Shown: positions 47,501-57,908, numbered from the stretch's first letter. The stretch is 64,000 nt of DNA from CAVPGP01 sp963718065 (GCA_963718065.1 CAVQYE010000002.1:30371-94370), one strand, 5' to 3'. Made by a program: numbers and translations. Notes: generated by a model from the sequence alone, not told the origin.

Positions 47501-50119
47501 GTCGGCGGCACCGGGGTCGATCGTGAACGTGATCGTGCCGGAGGTGAGTCCGGCGGCGGAGGCGGTGACGGTGATCGAGCCGGCGAGGACTGCGGTGACG
47601 GCCTTGGAGGCGATGCCGGCTGCCGCGGTGGCCGCGCCGGTGCCGGTGACCGTGCCGACGCCTGCTGTCTTCGCGAAGGTGACCGAGGTCGTGTTGTCGG
47701 TCGTGACCACGTTTTGTGCTGCGTCGCGCACCTCGGCAGTCAACGTCCGCGCCGCGCCCGACGTCAGATTGGCGGCCGAGCTCGTGACGGTCACGTGCGT
47801 GGCCGCGCCGGGGTCAATGGTGAAGGTGGTGGTGCCCGCCGTGAGCGCGCCGGCCGAGGCCGTGATCGTGATCGAGCCGGCGAGGACGGCGGTCACCGGC
47901 AGCGACGCGATGCCGGCTGCGGCGGTGGCGGTGGTGAGCCCGGTCACGGTGCCGACGCCGGCGGTCTTCGCGAACGTGACGACGGTCGAGTCCATCGTGC
48001 GCAGGTTGTCGTTGGCGTCCCGCAGCTCAGCGGTCAGCGTCCGGGCAGTGCCGGAGGTGAGGTTGCCCGTCGCGCTCGTGACGACGACCTTGCTCGCCGC
48101 GCCGTAGACCTTCACGGTCGTGGTCAGCGTGACGGTGTTGTCGACGTTGTCCTTGCCGGTCAGCACGTACTGGTAGCACCCGACCGTGAAGGGGCCCGCC
48201 GTGTCGTTGCCGCCGGTGATCGTCGCCGCGACCGGCGCGCCGAAGGTTCCGCACGTGTTGTTGCTGAAAGTCGCGAACGCGCGCGTCAGGCTGCTGCTCT
48301 GCAGGCCGGCCGCCGCCGCGCCCTGTGTCTCGGTGTAGTCGGTCTTCGTGAGCGAGATGACGCCGGTCGTATTGATGCTCGTCGTGCCGCCCGCCGACGC
48401 GGCCGTTCCGTTGGCGGACATCGCGCCGCCGGCCGGGGCGGTGATGTCCTTCACCAGCGTGAAGGTCGAGTTCCCCGTCAGCGCCTGGCCGTTCGTCGCG
48501 ACCACGGTCTGCGCGCCGGTCGCAGCAGTCGCAGCGGTCCAGTTGTAGGTCGTCGAGTACGGGCTGACCGCATCCGTGCCGCCGCCGGTCATGCCGGTGA
48601 CGGCGGGGAAGGCGACGTTCGCGATGCCGGAATCGGTGTCGACCGCCGCGTCGCCGACGTCGAAGCTCCCCGCGTTTGCGCCCTGCGCGTTGTAATAGAG
48701 CGTCGTGCCGTTGATCGCGGTCAAGGTCGACGACTCGGTGAGCGTCAGCGTCTGTGTCGGGGCGCTCGTGTCGAGGGGAGAGAACGCGGCTGCGACCGAC
48801 GTGCTGCGGTTGATGCCGGTCTGCGACCAGGTCATCGTCGTCGCGGCCGCGCTCGCGACGAGCTTCGTGCTCATGCCGCCCGACGACGAGTTGCTGGCGC
48901 GCGTCCAGCGCGACGTCTGGCCCGCTGCGGCCGTGAGCGCCTGCGTCAGGTTCTGGCCGCTCTCCACATGGTCGACGACCCAGGTGTTCGGCCAGAGCGT
49001 CGTGAGGTTGACGACCGAGTTGGCGTTGGCGATTCCGGTTGCCTTGCCCGAGGCGTCAGGAGCGCTGTTCTGCGAGACCTGGTAGAGCGAGACGCCGCCG
49101 CCGACGATGTCGACGGCGTTCGCGAACGTGGCAACCACGTTGTGCGCACCTGTCGGCGGGTTCTTCATCATCCAGAGGCTCGAGCAGTTGTAGGACGGGC
49201 CGGTGGACGAGACCTGCTGGTCGATGAGCGTCATCGCGACGGCGTTGTAGGTCACGGCGACCGAAGGCGTGCACGCGGTGGTCGTCGCGTTCTCCGCGCC
49301 GACGCCGACGACGAGCATCCGGCTGCCGAGCGTCGTGCCGACCGTGTGCGACCAGGTCAGGCTCGTCGCGCCCACGACGTTGGCCTGCGACGCGACGTCG
49401 AACGAGATCGTCGGGTCGATCACGTACGGGAGCGAAAGCTTCGAGTCGTCGAGCTTCAGCGTCAGCTCCTGGCGGCCGGCGCTCTTCGCGATCTGCCAGC
49501 GGGCGCCCGCGGGCGTGACGTCGTGTCCCTTGGCGTCGAGGATCTTGACCGGGAGGATCTGGAACCGCTGCGGCTCGGCGGACGTGCCGGCGAAGACGCG
49601 GCCGTCGTGCGACGTCGTCAGCTTCAACTCCCGGCTGAGACCGAGACCCCAGTGCCAGGTCTTCGCGCCCTGACGCTTCGAGACTGTGAGGAACTCCTCC
49701 GTCGTGCCCGGGAAGGTCGTGACCGTCTGGAGCCCGAACGGGGTTTGGCGGGAGACGCCGTGACGGAAGCCATTCCAGCTTCCGCCACCGGCGCCCGCCA
49801 CCGCGAGCGTCAGGCGGCTACCGCGTTTGGACGCGCCGAATCCTTCACTTTTCTCGACGCCTGCCGACCAGCCATGCGGAAGCGAGCGGCGAAGCTGCGC
49901 ATCCGTCTGGCGCGGGCCGAGCACGGTGGCGAGGAAGCGAGGAGCGGACGTCGGCGTCTTCGAGCCTTGCCTGGCGAGCTGAGAGGCAGCGAAGACGGCT
50001 GTTGCGGCGAGCGCGAGAAGCGCGGCGATTGCAAACGGCGACCGACGACCTCCGGACAGGCCAAAGCGCGCGGCTTGCGCCGAGCTCGAACCTGTCCGCA
50101 GTTTCGGGTTGCTCGCCAT
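29548..50119 (-). CDS. Giant Ig-repeat surface/secreted protein (many frameshifts)
   Basis: One gene of about 20.6 kb (roughly 6,850 codons) read on the minus strand. Order from the N-terminus: basic head and hydrophobic segment (residues of about 27-47); an unassigned 200-residue region; a jelly-roll-like domain (about 49410-48770); an Ig-like spacer with two Cys; about 44 tandem 99-residue Ig-like (Big_1/invasin type) repeats; a dozen or so further Ig-like domains of the TVDNTAPxVxL type; an FN3-like domain; a PASTA domain; a beta-rich domain; and a receiver-like C-terminal module. No LPxTG motif or C-terminal anchor is seen. The frame is intact at 44.2-50.1 kb, 32.95-37.9 kb and 29.5-32.93 kb. 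About 15 indels fall at 37.95-44.2 kb and one near 32935, which I treat as sequencing errors because the motif order is unbroken. Likely an adhesin or stalk; export and anchoring are unknown. Confidence 0.85.
29551..29910 (-). other. Receiver-like C-terminal domain of the giant protein
   Basis: The last 120 residues, in uninterrupted frame with the PASTA and beta-rich domains, follow the response-regulator receiver pattern. A first strand (VEAVLAGD) keeps one acidic residue. A central strand VVVVDVHMLGP keeps the phospho-acceptor Asp position. VRVLALGG aligns with the strand that normally ends in Thr/Ser. VALPRTTSPQRLAAVIERLA matches the LPKPF-type strand with Lys changed to Arg. It resembles by eye the receiver of the HD-GYP regulator at 9797 (VVVLDVRMPG, then LPKPFSPLQLLAVVERLAGG). 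Probably a degenerate, non-phosphorylated receiver fold. Confidence 0.6.
30230..30390 (-). other. PASTA domain in the giant protein
   Basis: A sequence of about 55 residues, LVGQTVANARWALFARNF, then VGSVTERASSAPAGTII and VDLVVAS, fits a PASTA domain (VG-x-A-x-L...G...V..QSPAxG). PASTA domains bind peptidoglycan or beta-lactams in known proteins, so this could be the cell-wall attachment module near the C-terminus. Confidence 0.65.
30690..35010 (-). repeat. Second, divergent Ig-like domain series
   Basis: About a dozen domains of 85-100 residues built on the pattern DxTAPxVxLxxPGxxxxG then TVxLxAxAxDxxSGVxSV, ending SPYSxxWDTxxxADGxYDLRxVxxDxAGN. They differ from each other far more than the upstream 99-residue repeats do, so the two series have had different histories. 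They are bacterial Ig-like by pattern; the exact family cannot be decided without a profile search. Confidence 0.7.
35021..48095 (-). repeat. About 44 tandem 297-bp (99-residue) Ig-like repeats
   Basis: Each unit encodes a pattern of the type ADHLTVTSATTNLTSG, ARTLTAEVRDAAGNVLT, DNSTSVTFAKTAGTGTVTG, LGAATASSGVASKAVTG, then LAGSITITASAAGLTSGTTTFTIDPGA. The unit length is exactly 297 bp in the intact part (for example unit boundaries near 44553, 44850, 45147, 45444, 45741 and 46038); 13.07 kb divided by 297 gives 44. Adjacent units are highly similar at DNA level, and substitutions cluster in the TGDN and AGLTxGT loops. This matches the group-1 bacterial Ig-like (invasin/Big_1) fold. Confidence 0.85.
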
Positions 50120-50354
50120 TTGCTTTTGTGCGTCTCACGAGCGGATGCCTCCGCCTGCGAGCGCGAGGCTTCTATCGGCGGCAATCCCGCATTCCCACAG
50201 GCTTGGGGCCGAAAAAACGAGGCCTAGAGTCCAAAGATCACCCGTTTGGGGCAGGATCCTCGCGCAATTCCTCCCCGGATCTCCAATGTCTAACAGTTAG
50301 GTTGAGGGTTAGAGTATGGCTATCGATCCCCGTGCGCTCCTACACTTAGGCCAG
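50120..50354. promoter_or_regulatory. Intergenic region between the giant gene and the mutase
   Basis: 235 bases that hold divergent promoters. The sequence is relatively AT-rich near 50270-50345. TACACT at 50341-50346 ends 8 bases before the mutase ATG at 50355 (leaderless pattern). For the giant gene no convincing -10/-35 pair or ribosome binding site is visible in the 70 bases before its ATG. No small ORF stands out. Confidence 0.4.
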
Positions 50355-52013
<1,659 letters not shown>

Positions 52014-52100
52014 GCGCACGGTCCTTGTCGCAGCACCTCAACGCTTCTTTAATGGTGCGCTAACACACTTGCCAAAAAGGTCGTCTACTCTGAGGCCCTG

Positions 52101-52694
52101 ATGAGCGCACAGTCACAAACTCCTTCCCTGCGCACGCGTCTGCGCTCGCCGCGGACCCAGGCCAGGATCTTCTGGCTGTCGATGGTCGTCCTCGTCGCGG
52201 GCATCATCGTCTTCCTGATCGCGTTCGTCGGCAACACCGGCAAGACGCTCGACACGCCGCTGTCGAACAAGCCCGCACAGGACAACTCGAAGGTGCCGGC
52301 GACCGTGAAGCTGCCGGCCGACGCGAAGCAGGTGGCCCGCGAGTTCATCCTCACAGCCGTCGCGCGCCAGAACCTGACGCGCGCCTACGCGCTCTCGGGC
52401 CCGCTCATCCGGCAGGGCATGTCGCTGAAGAAATGGAACAAGGGCGCGATCCCGGTCGTCCCGTATCCCGGCGACGCGATCGACTACGCGCCGATGAAGG
52501 TCGACTACTCGTACCCCAAGGAAGCGCTCGTCGAGGTCGCCCTGCTGCCGAAGAAGGGCTTCAAGATCAAGCCGCAGATCTTCTTCCTGACGCTGATCAA
52601 GGTCGGCAAGGGAAACCAGGCTCACTGGCTCGTGAACGGCTGGGTACCGCGCTCAGGCGCGCAGGTGCCAAACGGCTCGTCGAACAACGGCTAG
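52101..52694 (+). CDS. Single-span membrane protein, paralogue A
   Basis: 197 residues. A basic N-terminus is followed by one transmembrane helix (residues of about 25-46, IFWLSMVVLVAGIIVFLIAFV) and an extracellular domain of 150 residues. VAREFILTAVARQNLTRAYALSGPLIRQGM, WNKGAIPVVPYPGDAIDYAPMKVDYSY and a C-terminal WLVNGWVPRSGAQ suggest an NTF2/cystatin-like fold. Not recognised. TACTCT at 52086-52091 ends 9 bases before the ATG. The gene at 52714 is a clear paralogue (shared NTGK, AVARR/AVARQ, IPVVP, DYSY and GWVPR/AWVPR motifs). No known function. Confidence 0.65.
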   Translation: MSAQSQTPSLRTRLRSPRTQARIFWLSMVVLVAGIIVFLIAFVGNTGKTLDTPLSNKPAQDNSKVPATVKLPADAKQVAREFILTAVARQNLTRAYALSGPLIRQGMSLKKWNKGAIPVVPYPGDAIDYAPMKVDYSYPKEALVEVALLPKKGFKIKPQIFFLTLIKVGKGNQAHWLVNGWVPRSGAQVPNGSSNNG

Positions 52695-52713
52695 CCCGAC
52701 TAGGGGGCACACC

Positions 52714-53484
52714 ATGAGGGGACGGTTGAGCTCGCACCGCTTCCGTCGCCGCCTCGCGTGGGCCGGAAGCGCGGTGGTCGCCGCGGCGGCCGTCGCCGTC
52801 GGCTCGATCTGGATCGGCAACACGGGCAAGCACTACGACAGCGCTCTCGTCGACAAGCCGGCTTGGGTCTACAAGACGCCGACGGCGGCGCACCTGAGCG
52901 AGTCGCAGCGCCGGCAGGTGATGACCGTCATGTCCCGCTTCATCGACACGGCGGTCGCCCGTCGCCAGCTCGACGCCTCGTACGACATGGCCGCGCCCGA
53001 GCTGCGCGGCGAGCTGACCCGCGCCGCCTGGCGCACCGGGAACATTCCGGTCGTGCCGTTTCCGTCGGTGGGGATCTACGACATGATCCTCGACTACTCG
53101 TACACCGGCGACGTGGCGTTCGACGTGGCGCTGATCGGAAACCGTGGCGGCGTCAAGACGTTCATGGTCGAGCTGAAGCAGGCGGGGAAGAGCGAGCGAT
53201 CGCCGTGGCGTGTCGCCGCCTGGGTGCCGAGAGGCGTCGGCGGCGGTTCGACGCCCGTTGCAGAACGGCATAAAGAGGCGTTGGCGCCGCCGACGAACAC
53301 CGGCAAGCTGAGCGCCACGTGGTTGCTGATCCCGATCGGGATCCTCGGTCTGATCCTGCTGGTCCCGGCAGCGTTCGGCGTGCGCAACTGGCGCCAGGGC
53401 AAGCGGGCAATGAGGGAGTACGAGGGCACGCGCGAGCTGCCGCCGCTCCCGGAGAGCTACACCTCGAGCTCGAGCCCGTCGTAG
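52714..53484 (+). CDS. Double-span membrane protein, paralogue B
   Basis: 256 residues, 19 bases after paralogue A and sharing its domain. A basic N-terminus and transmembrane helix (about 15-35) precede the extracellular domain: VMSRFIDTAVARRQLDASYDMAAPELRGEL, WRTGNIPVVPFPSVGIYDMILDYSYTGD, and WRVAAWVPRG. Unlike A it has a second membrane helix (about 208-228, ATWLLIPIGILGLILLVPAAFG) and a cytoplasmic tail rich in Arg and Glu ending in Ser. A and B may form a heteromer. The last 28 bases overlap the convergent MBL-fold gene. Confidence 0.65.
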   Translation: MRGRLSSHRFRRRLAWAGSAVVAAAAVAVGSIWIGNTGKHYDSALVDKPAWVYKTPTAAHLSESQRRQVMTVMSRFIDTAVARRQLDASYDMAAPELRGELTRAAWRTGNIPVVPFPSVGIYDMILDYSYTGDVAFDVALIGNRGGVKTFMVELKQAGKSERSPWRVAAWVPRGVGGGSTPVAERHKEALAPPTNTGKLSATWLLIPIGILGLILLVPAAFGVRNWRQGKRAMREYEGTRELPPLPESYTSSSSPS

Positions 53485-54185
53485 GCGAGCTCGAAGTCCG
53501 CGCTGAGCCCGAGCTCGTGCGGGCGGTGCGTGAGCAGGAGGCGCTTGGCGCCGGAGGCCTGGAACGCGGCGTACGCCTCGTCCGCCGCGAGGTGCCCGCG
53601 CGGCTGTCCGTCGAGCTCCCCGCGCGCGAGCGTCGCCTCGCAGAGAAAGAGGTCGGCGTTGTGGGCAAGCTCGGCGAGGCGGTCGCTCGGTCCGCTGTCA
53701 CCCGAGTAGGCGAGCGTGCGCTCGCCGTTCGAGACGCGGAGCCCGAACGTCTGCAACGTGTAGTGCGGTAGCCGGTACGGCGTCACGTGGAGGCCGGCTG
53801 CCTCGAACGGCTCGTGCTCGTGGTACTCGCGCAGCGAGAACGCGCTCTCCCACATGTCCTCCCAGCCGAGGCGAGTGCCGAAGTCCCGCAGTCGCGACTC
53901 GCCGTCGGGCGGCACGAAGAGCTCGACCTTCGCGACGTTTCGGCCCGGGCCGGACATCGTTCCCCACACCCACGGGACGAGATCGCCCCAGTGGTCGAGA
54001 TGCCAGTGCGTGACGACGATCGCGTCGACGTGCGGCCACCCTCCGTTCAGAGCGCGCAGCCGGGCGAGCACGCCCGGTCCGCAGTCGAGGAGGAGCCGCT
54101 TCCCGTCGGTCTGCACGAGGTACCCCGATTGGGCGCCGCCGGGGTTCGGCCAGGCGGGGGAACAGCCAACGATCGTCAACTTCAC
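53457..54185 (-). CDS. Metallo-beta-lactamase-fold hydrolase (RNase Z/phosphodiesterase-like)
   Basis: 242 residues from GTG 54185. The MBL fold is evident from VGCSPAWPNPGGAQSGYLVQ, LLLDCGPGVLARL, the metal motif VTHWHLDHWGDLVP (HxHxDH), then LPHYTLQTFGLRV with a His, YSGDSGPSDRL with the bridging Asp, and LLLTHRPHELG. The arrangement resembles the RNase Z/phosphodiesterase subgroup rather than glyoxalases. The substrate is unknown. Divergent from the mutase B12 subunit with only 20 bases between starts. Confidence 0.82.
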   Translation of the reverse strand: MKLTIVGCSPAWPNPGGAQSGYLVQTDGKRLLLDCGPGVLARLRALNGGWPHVDAIVVTHWHLDHWGDLVPWVWGTMSGPGRNVAKVELFVPPDGESRLRDFGTRLGWEDMWESAFSLREYHEHEPFEAAGLHVTPYRLPHYTLQTFGLRVSNGERTLAYSGDSGPSDRLAELAHNADLFLCEATLARGELDGQPRGHLAADEAYAAFQASGAKRLLLTHRPHELGLSADFELAYDGLELEV

Positions 54186-54205
54186 GCTCCTATACTGGCC
54201 GATAG

Positions 54206-54601
54206 ATGGCTAAGAAGATCAGAGTGGTCGTCGCAAAGCCCGGTCTCGACGGTCACGATCGCGGCGCGAAGATCATCGCCAGGGCTCTGCGGGACGCCGG
54301 CATGGAGGTCATCTACACCGGTCTCCACCAGACGCCCGAGCAGATCGTCGAGACGGCGATCCAGGAGGACGCGGACGCGGTCGGCATCTCGATCCTCTCC
54401 GGCGCGCACATGACGCTCGTGCCGAAGATCCTCGAGCTGCTGAAGGATCAGGGGGCCGAGGACGTGCTCGTCGTCGTCGGCGGCACGATCCCCGGCGACG
54501 ACGTCACCGAGCTGAAGCAGCAAGGCGTCGCCGAGGTCTTCACCCCGGGTGCCTCGACCTCCGAGATCGTCGACTTCCTGAACGCGCGGGTTCCGGCCTA
54601 G
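54206..54601 (+). CDS. Methylmalonyl-CoA mutase family B12-binding subunit
   Basis: 131 residues. Binds adenosylcobalamin for the catalytic subunit at 50355. VVVAKPGLDGHDRGAKIIARAL contains the DxHxxG cobalt-ligand His, ISILSGAHMTLVPKILELLK the SxL motif, and VVVGGTIPGDDVTEL the GG loop. The start is supported by TATACT at 54191-54196 ending 9 bases upstream (leaderless). It is separated from the catalytic subunit gene by three unrelated genes, which is unusual since they form one enzyme. The enoyl-CoA hydratase start overlaps its stop by one base. Confidence 0.93.
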   Translation: MAKKIRVVVAKPGLDGHDRGAKIIARALRDAGMEVIYTGLHQTPEQIVETAIQEDADAVGISILSGAHMTLVPKILELLKDQGAEDVLVVVGGTIPGDDVTELKQQGVAEVFTPGASTSEIVDFLNARVPA

Positions 54602-55368
54602 TGCCGGTCTCGCTCGCGCAGGCCGACGGCGTCGCCGTCGTCACGATCGACCGTCAGGACGCGCTCAACGCGCTCGACGTCGAGACGCTCACCGAGCTGC
54701 GCGACCGCCTCGCGAAGCTCGCCGGCGACGCGGACGCGCGCGTCGTCGTTCTCACCGGCGCGGGCGAGAAGGCATTCGTCGCCGGCGCGGACATCAAGTA
54801 CATGAGCGGCCTCGACGCCGGCCGGGCGAAGGAGTGGGGAGCACTCGGGCACGAGGCCGGTCGCCTGCTGGAGACGATGCCCAAGCCGACGATCGCCGCG
54901 ATCAACGGCTTCGCGCTCGGCGGCGGTTGCGAGCTGGCGCTCGCGTGTGACATCCGCTACGCCTCCTCGCGCGCGAAGCTCGGCCAGCCTGAGATCAACC
55001 TCGGGATCATCCCCGGCTGGGGCGGGACGCAGCGGCTGGCCCGGGCGACGAACATCGGCTACGCGAAGGAGCTCGTCTTCACGGGCCGGCTGGTGGACGC
55101 CGACGAGGCTCTGCGTGCCGGTCTCGTCCAGGCGGTCCATGACCCGGTGCTGGACAAGGCGATGGAGACCGCGAGGCTCCTTGCCTCGAAGAGCCCGGTC
55201 GCGTTGAAGGCCGCCAAGGATCTCGTCAACCGGGCGCTCGCCGGCGACCACGGGGCGAACCTCGACGGCGAGGCGGAGTGGTTCGGCGAGCTCTTCGCGA
55301 GCGAGGACGCACGGGAGGGCCTGACGGCGTTCGTCGAGAAGCGCGAGCCGCGCTTCACCGGTCGTTAG
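54601..55368 (+). CDS. Enoyl-CoA hydratase
   Basis: 255 residues, crotonase fold, from GTG 54601 (sharing one base with the upstream TAG). GAGEKAFVAGADIKYM and FALGGGCELALACDIRYAS form the oxyanion hole and first catalytic Glu; QPEINLGIIPGWGGTQRLARA has the second Glu. Both Glu residues present means a true hydratase rather than an isomerase. It follows the mutase B12 subunit in one transcript and supplies the 3-hydroxyacyl-CoA used by the dehydrogenase at 8789. Confidence 0.93.
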   Translation: MPVSLAQADGVAVVTIDRQDALNALDVETLTELRDRLAKLAGDADARVVVLTGAGEKAFVAGADIKYMSGLDAGRAKEWGALGHEAGRLLETMPKPTIAAINGFALGGGCELALACDIRYASSRAKLGQPEINLGIIPGWGGTQRLARATNIGYAKELVFTGRLVDADEALRAGLVQAVHDPVLDKAMETARLLASKSPVALKAAKDLVNRALAGDHGANLDGEAEWFGELFASEDAREGLTAFVEKREPRFTGR

Positions 55369-55372
55369 CTAG

Positions 55373-56119
55373 ATGCGCTTCGCGGTCTGTATCGCGAACT
55401 TCGGCGTCTACGCCGACCCGCACGCCTCGCTCGCCGTTGCGCACGCCGCTGACGCGGCCGGGTGGGAAGGCTTCTTCATCTGGGACCACCTTGCCTTCGT
55501 CTGGAACGGGCCGTCCGCCGACCCGTGGGTGACGCTCGGGGCCGTCGCCGCGTCGACCGAGGGGTTGATGCTCGGCACCGCCGTGACGCCGGTCCCGCGC
55601 CGGCGTCCACAAGTCGTTGCCGAGCAGGTCGCGACCCTCGACCGACTGAACCACGGGCGCGTCGTCCTCGGTGCGGGCCTCGGTGGGAACGAGCGCGAGT
55701 TCACCGAGTTCGGCGAGGACTACGACCGGCGCCGGCGCGAGACGCTTCTCGACGACGGGCTTCACATCGTCCGCCGCTTCTGGGAGGGCCACATCTGGAT
55801 CGGCGGCAACGCCCCGTCGGCTCTCCGTCGCGCAGCACGCTGGGACGGCTGGATCCCCGACAGCCTCACCCCGGACCGGATCGAGATGTCGCCTGAGGAG
55901 CTCGCCGCAAGCGTCAAGCGGATCGGACGCGGGTCGGGACCGGAAACCGGATTCGACATCGCCTTCAACGGCTACTCGGAGCCGAGCGACGCACGACGCG
56001 TGCACGCCTACGCGCAGGCCGGTGCAACGTGGTGGCTCGAGAACTTCCATGATCGCCGCTACGACCTGAAGGCCACGCTCGCCCGGGTCGAGGCCGGGCC
56101 ACCGCGGGAGTACGGCTAG
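55373..56119 (+). CDS. Luciferase-like (LLM class) flavin-dependent oxidoreductase
   Basis: 248 residues, shorter than the usual 300 or so. The TIM-barrel start MRFAVCIANFGVYADP, AADAAGWEGFFIWDHLAF and PWVTLGAVAASTEGLMLGTAVTPVPRRRPQVVAEQVATLDRLNHGRVVLGAGLGG are the LLM signatures that bind FMN or F420. The central insertion region is short (RRRETLLDDGLHIVRRFWEG) and the C-terminus is trimmed. F420 use is common in actinobacteria but cannot be told from this sequence. It is probably co-transcribed with the hydratase (4-base gap). Its TAG is shared via CTAG with the convergent M23 gene. Confidence 0.85.
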   Translation: MRFAVCIANFGVYADPHASLAVAHAADAAGWEGFFIWDHLAFVWNGPSADPWVTLGAVAASTEGLMLGTAVTPVPRRRPQVVAEQVATLDRLNHGRVVLGAGLGGNEREFTEFGEDYDRRRRETLLDDGLHIVRRFWEGHIWIGGNAPSALRRAARWDGWIPDSLTPDRIEMSPEELAASVKRIGRGSGPETGFDIAFNGYSEPSDARRVHAYAQAGATWWLENFHDRRYDLKATLARVEAGPPREYG

Positions 56120-57036
56120 CGAAGAACGATGCGCTTCGCGGTGATCGATGACGCCGCGCCCGCGCGGGTCGCCGCGGTCGTCGGCGCCGCGGCCGTCCAG
56201 AGGGAGAGCTTCTGCCCCGGCAAGGCCGAGGAGAGCGACAGCGCCACCTGCAGCGAGGCCGTGCCGCCGGTCCCCGTCGACTCGATTGTCGCGTCAGTCG
56301 GCACCGCCACCGTCAGCGTCCGGTTGACCTTCGTCTGATGCTGGTGCGACGGCCACTCGCGCAGGCGGTCGATCTTCAGGGTCAGCAAGCCGTCCTCGGT
56401 CTTCACGACCGTGCCATCGAGCACGAGCGTGAACGTCGTCCCCTCGCGCTCGGTGAAGAGCAGCTTCTGGGCCTTCTTCAGGTACGGGAGCGGGTCGGTC
56501 GCGGCGCCGTCCTTCGGGTGCACCTCGAAGTGGAGATGCGACGCGATCCCGTTCGCGTCGCCTGAGTCGCCGACGAGGCCGATCGGCTGTCCCGCCTCGA
56601 CGTGGTCGCCGCCCTTTAGCCCCTTGGCATACGAGACGCCTGCGACGCACTTGCCGCGGTTGTCGTTGCCCGCCGTGAGGTCGTTGTTCAGGTGGATGTA
56701 GAGGTACGTCGTGCCGCTGTCGCCGTAGAGATAGAGCATGCAGCCCGCGTTCGCGGAGGTCGTCCAGAACTTGACCGTGCCGGCCTCGGCGGCAAGGGCG
56801 AGCGAGCGCTTGGCGGCCATCATGTCGATGCCCTCGTGGCGGCCGCCCGCGCGCGGATCGCCGAAATCGTCCGTGTACGTGGCGCCGCCGAGGACCGGGA
56901 AGACGATCGGCGAGACGGAGGATGCAGCCTTCTTCGGCGGCTCGTTGCCCGCCCGTGCGGACGCCGCCGCCGACGCGAGTGTCGCGGCCAGAAAGAGGAA
57001 GAGGATCCCTCGGGCTGTCGTCCGGTGGCTGAGCAT
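56116..57036 (-). CDS. M23-family peptidase (LytM-like), secreted
   Basis: 306 residues from ATG 57036, preceded by GGAG. A signal peptide (ILFLFLAATLASAAASARA) is followed by the peptidase domain: PVLGGATYTDDFGDPRAGGRHEGIDMMA with the HxxxD zinc motif, GTTYLYIHLN, and SHLHFEVHP with the HxH motif. This is the full set for a zinc endopeptidase. After it, a C-terminal beta-rich region of about 100 residues (TLVLDGTVVKTEDGLLTLKID) is unassigned. It probably cleaves peptidoglycan peptides during wall remodelling. Confidence 0.88.
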   Translation of the reverse strand: MLSHRTTARGILFLFLAATLASAAASARAGNEPPKKAASSVSPIVFPVLGGATYTDDFGDPRAGGRHEGIDMMAAKRSLALAAEAGTVKFWTTSANAGCMLYLYGDSGTTYLYIHLNNDLTAGNDNRGKCVAGVSYAKGLKGGDHVEAGQPIGLVGDSGDANGIASHLHFEVHPKDGAATDPLPYLKKAQKLLFTEREGTTFTLVLDGTVVKTEDGLLTLKIDRLREWPSHQHQTKVNRTLTVAVPTDATIESTGTGGTASLQVALSLSSALPGQKLSLWTAAAPTTAATRAGAASSITAKRIVLR

Positions 57037-57137
57037 AAGGCTCCGGTTCGCGCTCGAAGGGCCGCACCCTACCATTGTTTTCGGCGAACAGGTACCCCGC
57101 TGTGGGTGACGGTCGCGCCGATAGAGTCTCGCCCCGG

Positions 57138-57908
57138 ATGAAGATCGCCGTCTGCGTGAAGCATGTGCCCGACGCCGCTGCGACCAAGCGGATCGATCCC
57201 GGCACGAAGCGTCTCGACCGCTCCGGCGACGGCGCCATGAACGGCTTCGACGCCAACGCCGTCGAGGAAGCGCTGCGCATCAGGGACGCCGCGGGGGAAG
57301 GCGAGGTCGTCGTCGTCTCGATGGGCCCCGAGAAGGCGGTCGACTCGTTGCGGAAGGCCCTGGCGATGGGCGCGGACCGGGCGGTGCTCGTCACCGACGA
57401 GGCCGCCGCGGGCTCCGACCTCGTCGCGACGAGCCGCGTGCTCGCCGCGGCGCTCGAGCGTGAAGGCGCGGACATCGTGTTCTTCGGCCAGCAGGCTTCC
57501 GACGCCGACGGAGCGGTGCTCTGGGCCGCCGTCGCGGATCGCCTGCGCCGGCCGTTCATCTCGCAGGTCGCCGAGCTCACCGTCGAGGGCGGCAAGGTGC
57601 GGGGCAAGCGCCAGACCGAGTTCGGCTACGACGTGATCGAGGCGCCGCTGCCGGCCGTGATCGCCGTCTCGGACGCGATCAACGAGCCGCGCTACCCGTC
57701 CTTGAAGGGGATCATGGGCGCGAAGAAGAAGCCGACCGACACCGTCTCGCTCGCCGACCTCGGCGTCGAGGCCGGCGAAGGCGCGTCGAGAACGTCGGTG
57801 CTCGCGCTCGGCGACCCACCCGCGCGCGGCGACTCGCAGAAGATCGAGGACGACGGCAGCGCGGCCGAGAAGATCGTCGCGTTCCTCGCCGAGAAGAGGC
57901 TCATCTGA
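57138..57908 (+). CDS. etfB: Electron transfer flavoprotein beta subunit
   Basis: 256 residues. MKIAVCVKHVPDAAATKRIDP and DANAVEEALRIRDA mark the N-terminus; the AMP-binding region VVVVSMGPEKAVDSLRKALAMGADRAVLVTDE and GQQASDADGAVLW follow; GYDVIEAPLPAVIAVSDAINEPRYPSLKGIMGAKKK is the family signature. The start is set by TAGAGT at 57122-57127 (10 bases upstream). Its TGA overlaps the etfA ATG by one base. Takes electrons from acyl-CoA dehydrogenases such as the one at 27644. Confidence 0.95.
   Translation: MKIAVCVKHVPDAAATKRIDPGTKRLDRSGDGAMNGFDANAVEEALRIRDAAGEGEVVVVSMGPEKAVDSLRKALAMGADRAVLVTDEAAAGSDLVATSRVLAAALEREGADIVFFGQQASDADGAVLWAAVADRLRRPFISQVAELTVEGGKVRGKRQTEFGYDVIEAPLPAVIAVSDAINEPRYPSLKGIMGAKKKPTDTVSLADLGVEAGEGASRTSVLALGDPPARGDSQKIEDDGSAAEKIVAFLAEKRLI

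Noticed and set aside
35021..48095. CRISPR-like direct repeats
   Set aside because: The units are 297 bp and protein-coding throughout, not 24-48 bp repeats with variable spacers; no cas genes are nearby.
46904..50227. Long open reading frame of 1,107 codons on the plus strand, antisense to the giant gene
   Set aside because: It mirrors the repeat array in a high-GC context and shows no domain, composition or start support; the minus-strand frame carries clear Ig-repeat motifs.
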